Source: an uncultured Coriobacteriaceae bacterium (GTDB lineage Bacteria; Actinomycetota; Coriobacteriia; Coriobacteriales; Eggerthellaceae). Taken from it: DNA of 11,632 bases. The first letter of the stretch is position 1. The number at the start of each line of letters is the position of its first letter. The stretch is from the NCBI GenBank assembly GCA_902767025.1, contig CACXFZ010000194.1, positions 1 to 11,632 on the forward strand, in the 5' to 3' direction. Below are positions 1 through 6,178 of this stretch, one piece after another. A program made the position numbers and the translations under genes. Under the pieces are notes generated by a model. The model searched no databases, was not told where the DNA came from, and saw only the letters and a list, made by a program, of their open reading frames with translations.

Positions 1-677
1 AAGGCTGCCGCGAGCACGATGCAGGCAGTTGCCGTGCGCGACCACACCAGCAGTGCCGCCGCAAGCGCCAAGGCCGCATAGACCAGGGCGTCGGGCACCT
101 TGAACCTTGGGAAACGCAGCGCCGCATACGCCAAGGCGATGACCAGGAAGACTTCGCCCAGGAAGTTCGGGTGGCCATACCCGTAGCTGGACCGGGGCAT
201 CCACGTGCCGTCCACTTCGCGCCAAACCGTGAAGCTGTACAGCTTCCCGGCAAGCGCCAGCGGCAGCGTCACCGCAAGCACCGCCCCTTGCACCACCAGC
301 GCGATGGCGGCAAGCCAACGCAGCGACACGTCCTTGCCCGCCGCGATGAAGAAGAACAGTGCCGAAAAGCGCCAGGAGCCCGCGAACCAGAACGACAGCG
401 TTCCCACCACCAGCAGCAGGATGGCGCCCGCAAAGCGCACGGACGGCTCGCGCTCGCGCAGGATCTTGAGCACCAGCAGCAGCGCGCTTATCGCGTACGC
501 AAACGGCTCGAAGGCGTCCTTGGGCATCCCGAACACGCTGTCGTAGGTGGTGCGCACCATCAGCGTCGTGAACGCGCAGATCGCAAACGACACGTAGAAC
601 AGGCCCGTTTCGAACGTGACCGGGCCCAACAGGCGCACAAGCCGCCCTCCTCCTGCATGTGCGGCACGCGACGTCAT
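1..677 (-). CDS. Wzy-like O-antigen/polysaccharide polymerase-type membrane protein, 3' end cut by the window
   Basis: This gene is open from an ATG at 677 to the window edge, giving 225 visible residues with no stop. The protein is very hydrophobic, with membrane-type segments at roughly residues 24-42, 58-72, 83-99, 103-113, 119-143, 173-188 and 198-225, and few charges between them. The motif GYGHPNFLGE (167-176) resembles the GHPN motif seen in Gram-positive Wzy-type capsule polymerases. Such proteins join lipid-linked repeat units on the outer face of the membrane. The start overlaps the stop of the upstream glycosyltransferase as ATGA, and GAGGA lies just upstream, so it looks translationally coupled. 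It is the last visible gene of the polymer operon. The role rests on topology, one motif and context; an O-antigen ligase or another polytopic membrane protein is possible. Confidence 0.72.
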   Translation of the reverse strand, partial: MTSRAAHAGGGRLVRLLGPVTFETGLFYVSFAICAFTTLMVRTTYDSVFGMPKDAFEPFAYAISALLLVLKILREREPSVRFAGAILLLVVGTLSFWFAGSWRFSALFFFIAAGKDVSLRWLAAIALVVQGAVLAVTLPLALAGKLYSFTVWREVDGTWMPRSSYGYGHPNFLGEVFLVIALAYAALRFPRFKVPDALVYAALALAAALLVWSRTATACIVLAAA

Positions 678-1771
678 AGTTCCTCGAGGGGGAAGGCAGC
701 CGACATCAACCGGGCGACGTAGTGCAGCTCTGCGGGCACGTCGCGCTTCGATGCACGCGTGCGCGTGTCGGAAGCGCTGGCCTTCAGCAGGCCCTGCACG
801 CCGGCTGCTTTGATCAGCTGGTGCTCGAGCGCATAGCGGGCGGATTTCACATACGGCCAGGTGGCCTGCGCGAGCCCCCACCGCTGCGCATAGTCGTTGA
901 AATAGGCGTCGAAGAGCTCCCGGGTTGCGCGCTCGCTCTTGCGCGCGAAATGGGACAGGCGCCAGGTGACGGTGTTGATGCACAGGTTGTCGAAGCTCTG
1001 CTTCAAGGGCCCGGCGAGCAACCCCTCCGCCTGCAGCTGCGTGCGCGCCGCATCGAAGGCGGCAAGGTCGCACAGCGGCTCTTCGACTTCCTTGTCCACC
1101 AGGCTCTCGCCCGCCTCCACCCGGTAATGCACCAGCACGTTGTCGATCTTGCAGATGGTGCGGGCATGCGCGAGCATCATGATCGTGAAATAGGCGTCGT
1201 TGAAGCGCGGTTGGTCCTGGAACTGCACGCCCAGCGTGCGCACCGCATCGGTGCGGAACAGCTTGTTCCACACCATCGGCGATGTGCATTGGTACAAACG
1301 CGGGCGCAGCTCGTCGGCCCCGTACAGCCCCATCGCCAACTCGTTGCGCCCCATGTCCCAGCGCTTGGCGGGATGCGCGGGGTCGGTGGTGAAGCAATCG
1401 GCGTTGCAGACGACGACGTCGGCCCCCGTTTCCGTGGCTGCAGCGTACAGGTAGGACAGAAGCGACGGCTCGAACACGTCGTCGGCATCCAGGAACAGCA
1501 GGCACTCCCCCTGCGCTTCCCGCATCCCCGCGTTGCGCGCCGCGCCGGCGCTGGCGTGCGGTTGCGCGACCAGGCGCATGCGCACGTCGCGCGCGCACCA
1601 CTGCCGCACGATGGCCGCCGTTTCGTCGGTGCTCCCGTCGTCGACGACGATCAGCTCGAAGTCGGGCAGGTCCTGCCGCGCCAGCGACGCCAGCGCATCG
1701 CCGATCGTGGCAGACGCGTTGCACGCCGGCATGACGATGGAAACGCATGGTTGTCTGCAGGTTCGCGTCAT
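674..1771 (-). CDS. Family 2 glycosyltransferase
   Basis: The 365-residue protein has an N-terminal GT-A domain: a SIVMPACNAS strand (11-20), the nucleotide-binding DDGSTDET (44-51), ASAGAARNAG (73-82) and the metal-binding FLDADD (93-98). A later segment, PMVWNKLFRTDAV, matches the conserved part of capsule-type GT2 enzymes. The family transfers a sugar from a nucleotide-sugar onto an acceptor, here presumably the growing lipid-linked repeat unit at the inner membrane face. No membrane helix is visible. Residues after about 220 form a helical C-terminal region of no known role. The gene lies 3 bp after the previous glycosyltransferase (stop TAG, then GCC, then ATG) and overlaps the next by ATGA. 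Donor and acceptor cannot be read from the sequence. Confidence 0.93.
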   Translation of the reverse strand: MTRTCRQPCVSIVMPACNASATIGDALASLARQDLPDFELIVVDDGSTDETAAIVRQWCARDVRMRLVAQPHASAGAARNAGMREAQGECLLFLDADDVFEPSLLSYLYAAATETGADVVVCNADCFTTDPAHPAKRWDMGRNELAMGLYGADELRPRLYQCTSPMVWNKLFRTDAVRTLGVQFQDQPRFNDAYFTIMMLAHARTICKIDNVLVHYRVEAGESLVDKEVEEPLCDLAAFDAARTQLQAEGLLAGPLKQSFDNLCINTVTWRLSHFARKSERATRELFDAYFNDYAQRWGLAQATWPYVKSARYALEHQLIKAAGVQGLLKASASDTRTRASKRDVPAELHYVARLMSAAFPLEEL

Positions 1772-1778
1772 GGCCTAC
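1766..1778 (-). repeat. 13-bp repeat at a glycosyltransferase start, copy 1
   Basis: The minus-strand sequence GTAGGCCATGACG covers the stop of one gene (TAG) and the ATG of the next. An identical 13-bp copy sits at 2804-2816, at the start of the neighbouring glycosyltransferase. It probably reflects a shared stop-restart arrangement or gene duplication; chance cannot be excluded at this length. Confidence 0.6.
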
Positions 1779-2809
1779 GCCCGCACTTCCTTTCCCGTTG
1801 CACGCACATACAGATTGTACGCAACAACGAACAGGGGCGCAGCATTGCACTTGTACAGGGCGGCGCAGGCCCTGAGCGCGCGCCGCTTCGGCGAGCCGGT
1901 CCGGCCTCCCGTGCCCGACAGGTAGGGGTTCGTCCGCCACGACGGCATCGCCTCGTCAAGCCACGCGCGCTCTTCGCGCGCCACGCTGCGGGCGCGCGCC
2001 CCCGCCCACGTCCGGCGCAGCAGGCCGCCGACCGAGCTGCGGATGAACACCTGGGTTTCGAACATCGCGCGGTACGCCTGCCTGCCTTCGCCGGCGTAGC
2101 CTGCCAGCATCTTCGCGAACTCGTCGTGCATCGAGGCATGGACGGCCTCGTCGAACGAACCGCTCAGCGAGTCCTCGTGGACGCAGTAGGTGTACCGCGC
2201 GCGGTTGGTGAATGCCACGCGCTTCAGATGCGGCAGCGCCTCGAACAGGTAGCACGTGTCCTCCGAGCGCGCGATGTTCCTGAACCTGACGCCCTGCACG
2301 GCGTCGAAACGGTAGAGCTTGGCATACGAGCAGGGGTTGATGAACGCCAATTCGTCGCAGGTGGCCGAATCGGCGTAGAAGGACTGCGGGGCATGCACCA
2401 TCTCGCATGCCAGCTCGCGCCCCGATCGCTCGTCGATGCGCCGGATGCCCGCCACCACTAAGTCGGCTTGGGTTTCGCGAGCCGTGCGCAACAGGTCGCC
2501 CACATAGTCAGCCTCGAAGAAATCGTCCGCGTCCAAAAACGAGATGTAGGGGCTGGGATGTGCCGTCACGTAGTCAAGCCCGGCGTTGCGCGCCCCCACC
2601 AACCCGGTGTTGCGCTCTTTGCGCAGCAGGTGCATGCGCTCTCCCAGTCCCGCGCCCAGCCGTGCCGCCAGCTCGAAGGTGCCATCGGTCGAGCAGTCGT
2701 CCACGAACACCACAACGAAGTCGGTGTACGTCTGGGCATCCAGCGACGCGAAGAAACGCGGCAGGTAGGCGGAGGCGTTGTACGCGGCGGCGATGAGCGT
2801 GACCGTCAT
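1775..2809 (-). CDS. Family 2 glycosyltransferase
   Basis: The 344-residue protein opens directly with the GT-A fold: LIAAAYNASAYLPRF (5-19), nucleotide-binding VDDCSTDGTF (36-45), GLVGARNAGLDY (69-80) and the metal-binding FLDADDFFEADY (91-102). It then has the typical segment EDTCYLFEALPHLKRVAF. The usual DDGS is DDCS here, a tolerated variant. It should transfer a sugar from an activated donor onto a lipid-linked intermediate at the cytoplasmic face. It resembles the next gene in length and motif order but the sequences are clearly divergent. It starts 3 bp after the phosphoglycosyl transferase stop, and the GGGGAAGG that may serve as its ribosome site lies inside that gene. Specificity cannot be told from the sequence. 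Confidence 0.93.
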   Translation of the reverse strand: MTVTLIAAAYNASAYLPRFFASLDAQTYTDFVVVFVDDCSTDGTFELAARLGAGLGERMHLLRKERNTGLVGARNAGLDYVTAHPSPYISFLDADDFFEADYVGDLLRTARETQADLVVAGIRRIDERSGRELACEMVHAPQSFYADSATCDELAFINPCSYAKLYRFDAVQGVRFRNIARSEDTCYLFEALPHLKRVAFTNRARYTYCVHEDSLSGSFDEAVHASMHDEFAKMLAGYAGEGRQAYRAMFETQVFIRSSVGGLLRRTWAGARARSVAREERAWLDEAMPSWRTNPYLSGTGGRTGSPKRRALRACAALYKCNAAPLFVVAYNLYVRATGKEVRA

Positions 2810-2816
2810 GGCCTAC
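2804..2816 (-). repeat. 13-bp repeat at a glycosyltransferase start, copy 2
   Basis: This is identical to 1766-1778 (minus strand GTAGGCCATGACG) and likewise joins a TAG stop to an ATG three bases later. Both downstream proteins begin Met-Thr. Confidence 0.6.
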
Positions 2817-3487
2817 CCGCCTTCCCCGCGCACGACCACGCCCACCGAGCGGGCAAGGATGCGCAGGTCGCAGGCCACGCTCATGTCCTCGATGTAGTCC
2901 AAGTCGAGCTCGAGCCACTCCTCCCATGGCATGCGCATGTTACCGCTCGTTTGCCAATAGCAGGTAAGCCCCGGCTGTACCACCAAGCGCTGGGCCTCGT
3001 AGGGCGTGTACTCCCGCGTCTGCTCGATGGCACGCGGGCCTACCAACGACATCTGCCCGCGCGCGACGTTGACCAGCTGGGGCAGCTCGTCGATGAAGTA
3101 GGTGCGGATGAAGCGCCCCACGCGCGTCACGCGCGGGTCGTTGTCCACTTTGAACGCAGGTCCCTGCTCGTGGAGCAACGGCTTGCTTGGCACGTCGCAG
3201 CCGTCGTCGCACGGAATGGCCGCAACGTCGCGCATGGCGTCGGCACCGCGCTTCATGCTGCGGAACTTGTACATTGAAAACGGCTTGCCGTCCTTGCCTG
3301 CACGCGGGGCGGCGTAGATGACCGGCCTGCCGTCGTCGATGACGATGGCGATGGCCGTGGCCAGCATCAGCGGCGAGAGCACCACGAGCGCGCCGCATGA
3401 CGCGACGACGTCGAACCCGCGCTTCGCCAGCTTGTAGAAGGGGCTCTTGCTCGCGTACACCTCCCTGATGTCCATCCGCACGCCCAT
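2813..3487 (-). CDS. Monotopic phosphoglycosyl transferase (bacterial sugar transferase) that starts repeat-unit synthesis
   Basis: The 224-residue protein is of the bacterial sugar transferase family (WcaJ/PglC type). It has KRGFDVVAS (22-30), one hydrophobic segment at about 29-50 containing the Ser-Pro pair (38-39) that breaks the re-entrant helix in this family, and YKFRSMK (73-79). After DPRVTRVGRFIR (117-128) comes the DELPQ motif (133-137), whose Asp-Glu is the catalytic pair in PglC, then SLVGPRA (147-153) and QPGLTCYWQTSG (171-182). The length fits the short form with no extra N-terminal membrane domain. Members transfer a sugar phosphate from a UDP-sugar to undecaprenyl phosphate on the cytoplasmic side. 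The first ATG is preferred because GGGGAAG lies 4 bases before it; a second ATG at codon 5 is less well placed. Only 1 bp separates it from the upstream stop. Confidence 0.95.
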   Translation of the reverse strand: MGVRMDIREVYASKSPFYKLAKRGFDVVASCGALVVLSPLMLATAIAIVIDDGRPVIYAAPRAGKDGKPFSMYKFRSMKRGADAMRDVAAIPCDDGCDVPSKPLLHEQGPAFKVDNDPRVTRVGRFIRTYFIDELPQLVNVARGQMSLVGPRAIEQTREYTPYEAQRLVVQPGLTCYWQTSGNMRMPWEEWLELDLDYIEDMSVACDLRILARSVGVVVRGEGG

Positions 3488-3488
3488 G

Positions 3489-4652
3489 TCACTTCCCCGC
3501 TTCCAGCACGTCCAGGATCATGCGCGCGACCGCCTCGTCGCCATCACCGTCGTCTTGGAAGCCCACAGCCGAGAGGAAGGCCTGCGCACGCGCAGGAAAC
3601 TCCTCTTCCGGCGTGTCGCGCATGGCGGCGAAGAGCTCGTCTTGCGTGTAGGCCAGCGGAAAGGGCCGAAACGACAGCGGGTAGGCGAACCCGCGCGCGC
3701 GTTCGTATTCCTGGACGTCGGGGACGTACTGGTACCCGGGCCTGCCCAGCAGCGCGAAGTCTTCGGCAATAGACGAGTAGTCGGTGACGAGCACGTCGGC
3801 CGCGCACAGCAGCTCGACCGCATCGCCGTACCACGACGCGTCGATCACCCCGTCGGACAGGACGCGCGCGGACTGGCGCGCCACCTGGGGATGGGCGCGC
3901 AGGACCCATGCGAAGGGCGCGCCGAAGCGCTGCTCGAGCACCTGGCAGCACCGTCGGTGGTCAAGCGGGGGGATGCCCCAGTCCTCGTGGTCGCGAAACG
4001 TCGGCGCGTACAGGCACATGCGCGCATCCGCGGGCACTCCCAGCACGCGCCGCACGCGCTCGCGCACCTCGGGATGGGGGTTGAGGAGCACGGTGTTGCG
4101 CGGCTGGCCGCAGCGCACGATGGGGCCGTCGTACCAGAAGCCGGTGCGCAGCGTGCGGTCGAAGAAGTCGTTGTTGCTGATGAAGCAGTCGGCATCGCGG
4201 CTGTCCTGTTTGGCGCCCTTGAGGTAGGTGGGCGTCAAGGTGTGCTCGATCTGGGCCTCCATGAGCTTGGGCGTGAGCGTGCCGTGCCAGGTTTGCAGGT
4301 AGTACTGGCCGGGCTTCTTCTTCACATGGCGGCGGGTGCGCACGTTGTCCAGCCACACGCGCGCCGTCGCCCATTCCCGCGCCGCCGCGACACTGCCCCA
4401 GGGCACGAACCGGATGCCGGCGGGAAGCTGCTCGCGCCTGCGGGCGATCCACACCACATCGAGCGGTTCAGCCGCCAGCCGCACCAGGGCCTGGGCCACG
4501 TATTTCGGGTTGCAGCCGAACCCGCTGCCGTGAAACGACGAGCAGACGACCTTGTTCGGCACGATTCTCTTCGACGACGGCAGCACGCGCGCCACCATGC
4601 CTGCACAGGCAAGGCGGGCTTCGTTGCAGAGTTTGCGGGCCGTGTTGTTCAT
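3489..4652 (-). CDS. CDP-glycerol glycerophosphotransferase family protein (TagB/TagF-like)
   Basis: The 387-residue protein matches the poly(glycerophosphate) glycerophosphotransferase family over its length. It has SSFHGSGFGCNPKYVAQAL (38-56), LDVVWIARR (64-72), YYLQTWHGTLTPKL (117-130), FISNNDFF (157-164), LYAPTFRDHEDW (214-225), VLRAHPQ (250-256) and VTDYSSIAEDFALLGRPGY (289-307). The WHG and AHP histidines correspond to those implicated in catalysis in TagF-type enzymes. The family transfers glycerol phosphate from CDP-glycerol to a membrane-linked acceptor, so the polymer made here may carry glycerol phosphate; some members use other polyol phosphates. The reading frame runs upstream to 4850, but that part overlaps the preceding gene and has no family similarity. 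The ATG at 4652 puts the first motif in its usual place and is the predicted first base of the transcript. It heads the polymer operon. Confidence 0.93.
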   Translation of the reverse strand: MNNTARKLCNEARLACAGMVARVLPSSKRIVPNKVVCSSFHGSGFGCNPKYVAQALVRLAAEPLDVVWIARRREQLPAGIRFVPWGSVAAAREWATARVWLDNVRTRRHVKKKPGQYYLQTWHGTLTPKLMEAQIEHTLTPTYLKGAKQDSRDADCFISNNDFFDRTLRTGFWYDGPIVRCGQPRNTVLLNPHPEVRERVRRVLGVPADARMCLYAPTFRDHEDWGIPPLDHRRCCQVLEQRFGAPFAWVLRAHPQVARQSARVLSDGVIDASWYGDAVELLCAADVLVTDYSSIAEDFALLGRPGYQYVPDVQEYERARGFAYPLSFRPFPLAYTQDELFAAMRDTPEEEFPARAQAFLSAVGFQDDGDGDEAVARMILDVLEAGK

Positions 4653-4664
4653 GGGAGCATTATA
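4652..4664 (-). promoter_or_regulatory. Promoter -10 box placed for a leaderless transcript of the polymer operon
   Basis: A perfect TATAAT lies at 4664-4659 in otherwise GC-rich DNA. Six bases separate it from the ATG at 4652, so the expected start of transcription is the A of the start codon. No purine-rich ribosome site precedes the ATG, which fits leaderless translation, common in actinobacteria. No convincing -35 box is found at spacings of 16-18 (the 17-base position reads ACCGGC), so an activator or a non-standard promoter may be involved. Confidence 0.6.
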
Positions 4665-4669
4665 GATAA

Positions 4670-4681
4670 AGCCGGCCGGCT
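4670..4681. repeat. 12-bp perfect palindrome in the promoter spacer
   Basis: AGCCGGCCGGCT reads the same on both strands and occupies about -18 to -29 relative to the predicted transcription start at 4652. With no loop and no T tract it does not look like a terminator. Its position between the -10 box and the expected -35 region suits a dimeric regulator's operator, but short G/C palindromes arise often by chance in GC-rich DNA. Confidence 0.35.
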
Positions 4682-4705
4682 GCCGGTGGACGCGGCATGC
4701 CCGAC

Positions 4706-4996
4706 CTATTCCCAGGGATGCGATGTCAGATGCCAGCCTCCGCAATAGGAGCATCGGTACGCTTGCAGGCCCGCCGTGCCGTGCTCGGCGCATGCGGCGA
4801 TGGCATCTTGGGCCTGGGCGTAGGTGTCGTAACGGTTCTTCGACCGACACGCCTTGTTGCGCTTTGCGGCGTCGCGGTCCACGGCATCCTGCTCCACGCG
4901 GCGCTGCTCGCGCGCGAACATGTCGTCCATGCCTCCCAGCTGGGAGTGGAATTCCTCGCGGCGCTTCGCCTTCGCGGACGGCTTCCTGCTGCCCAT
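4706..4996 (-). CDS. Small zinc-ribbon-like protein of unknown function
   Basis: The 96-residue protein has a basic, charged N-terminal half (residues 1-48, rich in Lys, Arg, Glu and Asp, probably helical). A compact C-terminal domain follows, from NKACRSKNRYDTYAQAQDAI (47-66) to the end at residue 96. The pattern YRCSYCGGWHLTSHP (80-94) puts Cys82, Cys85, His89 and His93 in a CxxC-x3-HxxxH arrangement that would bind zinc; Cys50 is another possible ligand. I recall similar small CGGWH proteins, but no function I can name. The start at 4996 is set by GAGGGT six bases upstream. The frame is open further upstream, into the ACT gene, without a credible start. It follows the ACT gene by 50 bp and is probably co-transcribed with it. 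Confidence 0.8.
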   Translation of the reverse strand: MGSRKPSAKAKRREEFHSQLGGMDDMFAREQRRVEQDAVDRDAAKRNKACRSKNRYDTYAQAQDAIAACAEHGTAGLQAYRCSYCGGWHLTSHPWE

Positions 4997-5002
4997 GGCG
5001 CT

Positions 5003-5008
5003 ACCCTC
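5003..5008 (-). promoter_or_regulatory. Ribosome binding site of the zinc-ribbon gene
   Basis: GAGGGT lies six bases before the ATG at 4996. It decides this start over the much longer open frame that extends upstream through the ACT-domain gene. Confidence 0.65.
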
Positions 5009-5046
5009 GCCTTGCCCGCACCGCGTGCACGCTGCAGTCGGGCATG

Positions 5047-5316
5047 CTAGATCTTGTACATGTAGTCGAAGACGTCCTGGCGCTGGAAGGTGATCTGCAC
5101 GCCGATATCGCGCGCGGTTGCGTCCAGGCGTTCCTGAACCTCGTTGAAGTCGGCCTTGTCCGTGTCCAGCGTCACCAGCATGGTCATGCTGAACAGGTTG
5201 TCCAGAATGGTCTGGCTGATGTCGTCGATGTTGGCGCCGCACGTGGCAAGCGTGCTCGTCACCGCCGCGACGATGCCGGTCGTGTCCTTGCCAAGAACGG
5301 AAATTACGCAACGCAT
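5047..5316 (-). CDS. Stand-alone ACT-domain protein (UPF0237-like)
   Basis: The 89-residue protein is a single ACT domain. It starts with the MRCVISVLGKDTTGIVAAVT strand-helix unit (1-20), which has the Gly-Ile turn of GcvR-type ACT domains. It continues with ANIDDISQTIL (28-38), FSMTMLVTLDTD (42-53) and a C-terminal strand. The length and motifs match the UPF0237 family, whose members are often next to a DUF711/UPF0210 gene; that partner is not adjacent here. ACT domains bind small ligands, usually amino acids, and regulate enzymes or transcription, but the ligand cannot be inferred. The start is well supported by GGGAGGA five bases upstream. An extended -10 box lies about 30 bases before the ATG, so this gene likely begins its own transcript, continuing into the zinc-ribbon gene. 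Confidence 0.92.
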   Translation of the reverse strand: MRCVISVLGKDTTGIVAAVTSTLATCGANIDDISQTILDNLFSMTMLVTLDTDKADFNEVQERLDATARDIGVQITFQRQDVFDYMYKI

Positions 5317-5346
5317 ACTTGTCCTCCCGGGTCTTGAGTTCGCCCT

Positions 5347-5355
5347 ATTGTAGCA
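5347..5355 (-). promoter_or_regulatory. Extended -10 promoter for the ACT-domain gene
   Basis: TGCTACAAT (5355-5347) matches the extended -10 consensus TGnTATAAT with one difference. It sits in the 45-bp gap after exoA, and transcription would start near 5340, leaving a leader of about 24 bases that contains GGGAGGA. No good -35 box is present, which is acceptable for extended -10 promoters. Confidence 0.5.
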
Positions 5356-5361
5356 GCAGCC

Positions 5362-6150
5362 CTAGAATTCGATCTCCAGAGCCACCGGGCAATGGTCCGA
5401 TCCCATCACTTCCGAATAGATGCTGGCCATGCGCACGTTGTCCTCCAGCGAGCGGCTGACCAGGAAGTAGTCGATGCGCCATCCCGCGTTGTTCGCGCGC
5501 GCGTTGAACCGGTAGCTCCACCAGGAATAGACGCCCGTCGTTTCAGGGTTCAGGTGCCGGTACGTGTCGATGAACCCCGCATCGAGCAGCGCCGTGAACT
5601 TCTCGCGCTCCTCGTCGGAAAAGCCCGCGTTGCCGCGGTTGGGGCCGGGGTTCTTCAGATCGATTTCCTGATGCGCCACATTGAAGTCGCCGCACATGAC
5701 CACCGGCTTGGGGTCGGCCGTGTTCGGCCCGTCGGGCGTGGTGCCCTGTTCCAGCCCTACGCAGAACTCGCGGAACGCGTCGTCCCATTCCATGCGGTGG
5801 TCGATGCGCGCCAGCTCGTTTTGCGCATTGGGCGTGTAGACGTTGACGAACCAGAAGTCGTCGAACTCGAGCGCGCAGATGCGGCCTTCCGTGTCTAGGT
5901 GCTCGACGCCCAGGCCGTGCAGCACGCGCAGCGGCTCGTGCTTGGCGAACACGCAGGTGCCCGAATACCCCTTCTTCTCCGCATAGCTCCAGTAGCTTCG
6001 GTACCCGGGGAACTCCAGGTCGATCTGGCCTTCCTGCAGCTTCGTTTCCTGCAGGGCGAACACGTCTGCGCCGAAGTCGTCGAAGATCTGGTCGAAACCC
6101 TTCTTGACGACCGCGCGCAACCCGTTGACGTTCCATGATACGAGCCTCAT
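5362..6150 (-). CDS. exoA: Exodeoxyribonuclease III / AP endonuclease
   Basis: The 262-residue protein belongs to the ExoA/XthA branch of the exonuclease III family, which cuts DNA 5' to abasic sites in base excision repair and removes 3' blocks. Family motifs are all present: MRLVSWNVNGLRA (1-13), LQETKLQ with the metal-binding Glu35, GYSGTCVF (61-68), VNVYTPN (102-108), CGDFNVAH with Asp155 and Asn157, WRIDYFLVS (224-232) and SDHCPV with catalytic His253. Length matches the bacterial norm (E. coli Xth has 268). An in-frame ATG at 6207 would add 19 Arg-rich residues and overlap the flavoprotein gene. The start at 6150 is preferred because the conserved N-terminal strand begins there and AGGAAGG lies eight bases upstream. 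It follows the flavoprotein gene by 28 bp. Confidence 0.97.
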   Translation of the reverse strand: MRLVSWNVNGLRAVVKKGFDQIFDDFGADVFALQETKLQEGQIDLEFPGYRSYWSYAEKKGYSGTCVFAKHEPLRVLHGLGVEHLDTEGRICALEFDDFWFVNVYTPNAQNELARIDHRMEWDDAFREFCVGLEQGTTPDGPNTADPKPVVMCGDFNVAHQEIDLKNPGPNRGNAGFSDEEREKFTALLDAGFIDTYRHLNPETTGVYSWWSYRFNARANNAGWRIDYFLVSRSLEDNVRMASIYSEVMGSDHCPVALEIEF

Positions 6151-6164
6151 GTGCCTACCTTCCT

Positions 6165-6178
6165 GCTTGCATGCAAGC
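6165..6178. repeat. 14-bp perfect palindrome between the flavoprotein gene and exoA
   Basis: GCTTGCATGCAAGC starts directly after the flavoprotein stop codon and ends directly before the AGGAAGG ribosome site of exoA. It could be a dimeric operator or, folded in RNA with a small loop, a weak hairpin near the ribosome site. It has no T tract and does not match the Gram-positive SOS box (GAAC-N4-GTTC). Confidence 0.45.

Noticed and set aside
722..2461. 579-residue open frame on the plus strand
   Set aside because: It lies antisense to two clear family 2 glycosyltransferases, has an Arg/His/Ala/Gly/Val-rich composition typical of GC-rich shadow frames, and shows no domain motif.
3447..4748. 433-residue open frame on the plus strand
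   Set aside because: It is antisense to the CDP-glycerol transferase, which matches its family throughout; the composition is that of a shadow frame.
4653..4850. N-terminal extension of the CDP-glycerol transferase to an ATG at 4850
   Set aside because: It overlaps the zinc-ribbon gene, has no family similarity and no ribosome site; the promoter box lies inside it.
5014..5043. Possible hairpin after the ACT gene (GCCCG/CGGGC arms enclosing the palindrome GCGTGCACGC)
   Set aside because: Arms are short, there is no T tract on the minus strand, and the next gene's ribosome site follows at once; not a convincing terminator.
4997..5311. N-terminal extension of the zinc-ribbon protein to 5311
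   Set aside because: It is an out-of-frame reading of the ACT-domain gene; a good ribosome site marks the start at 4996.
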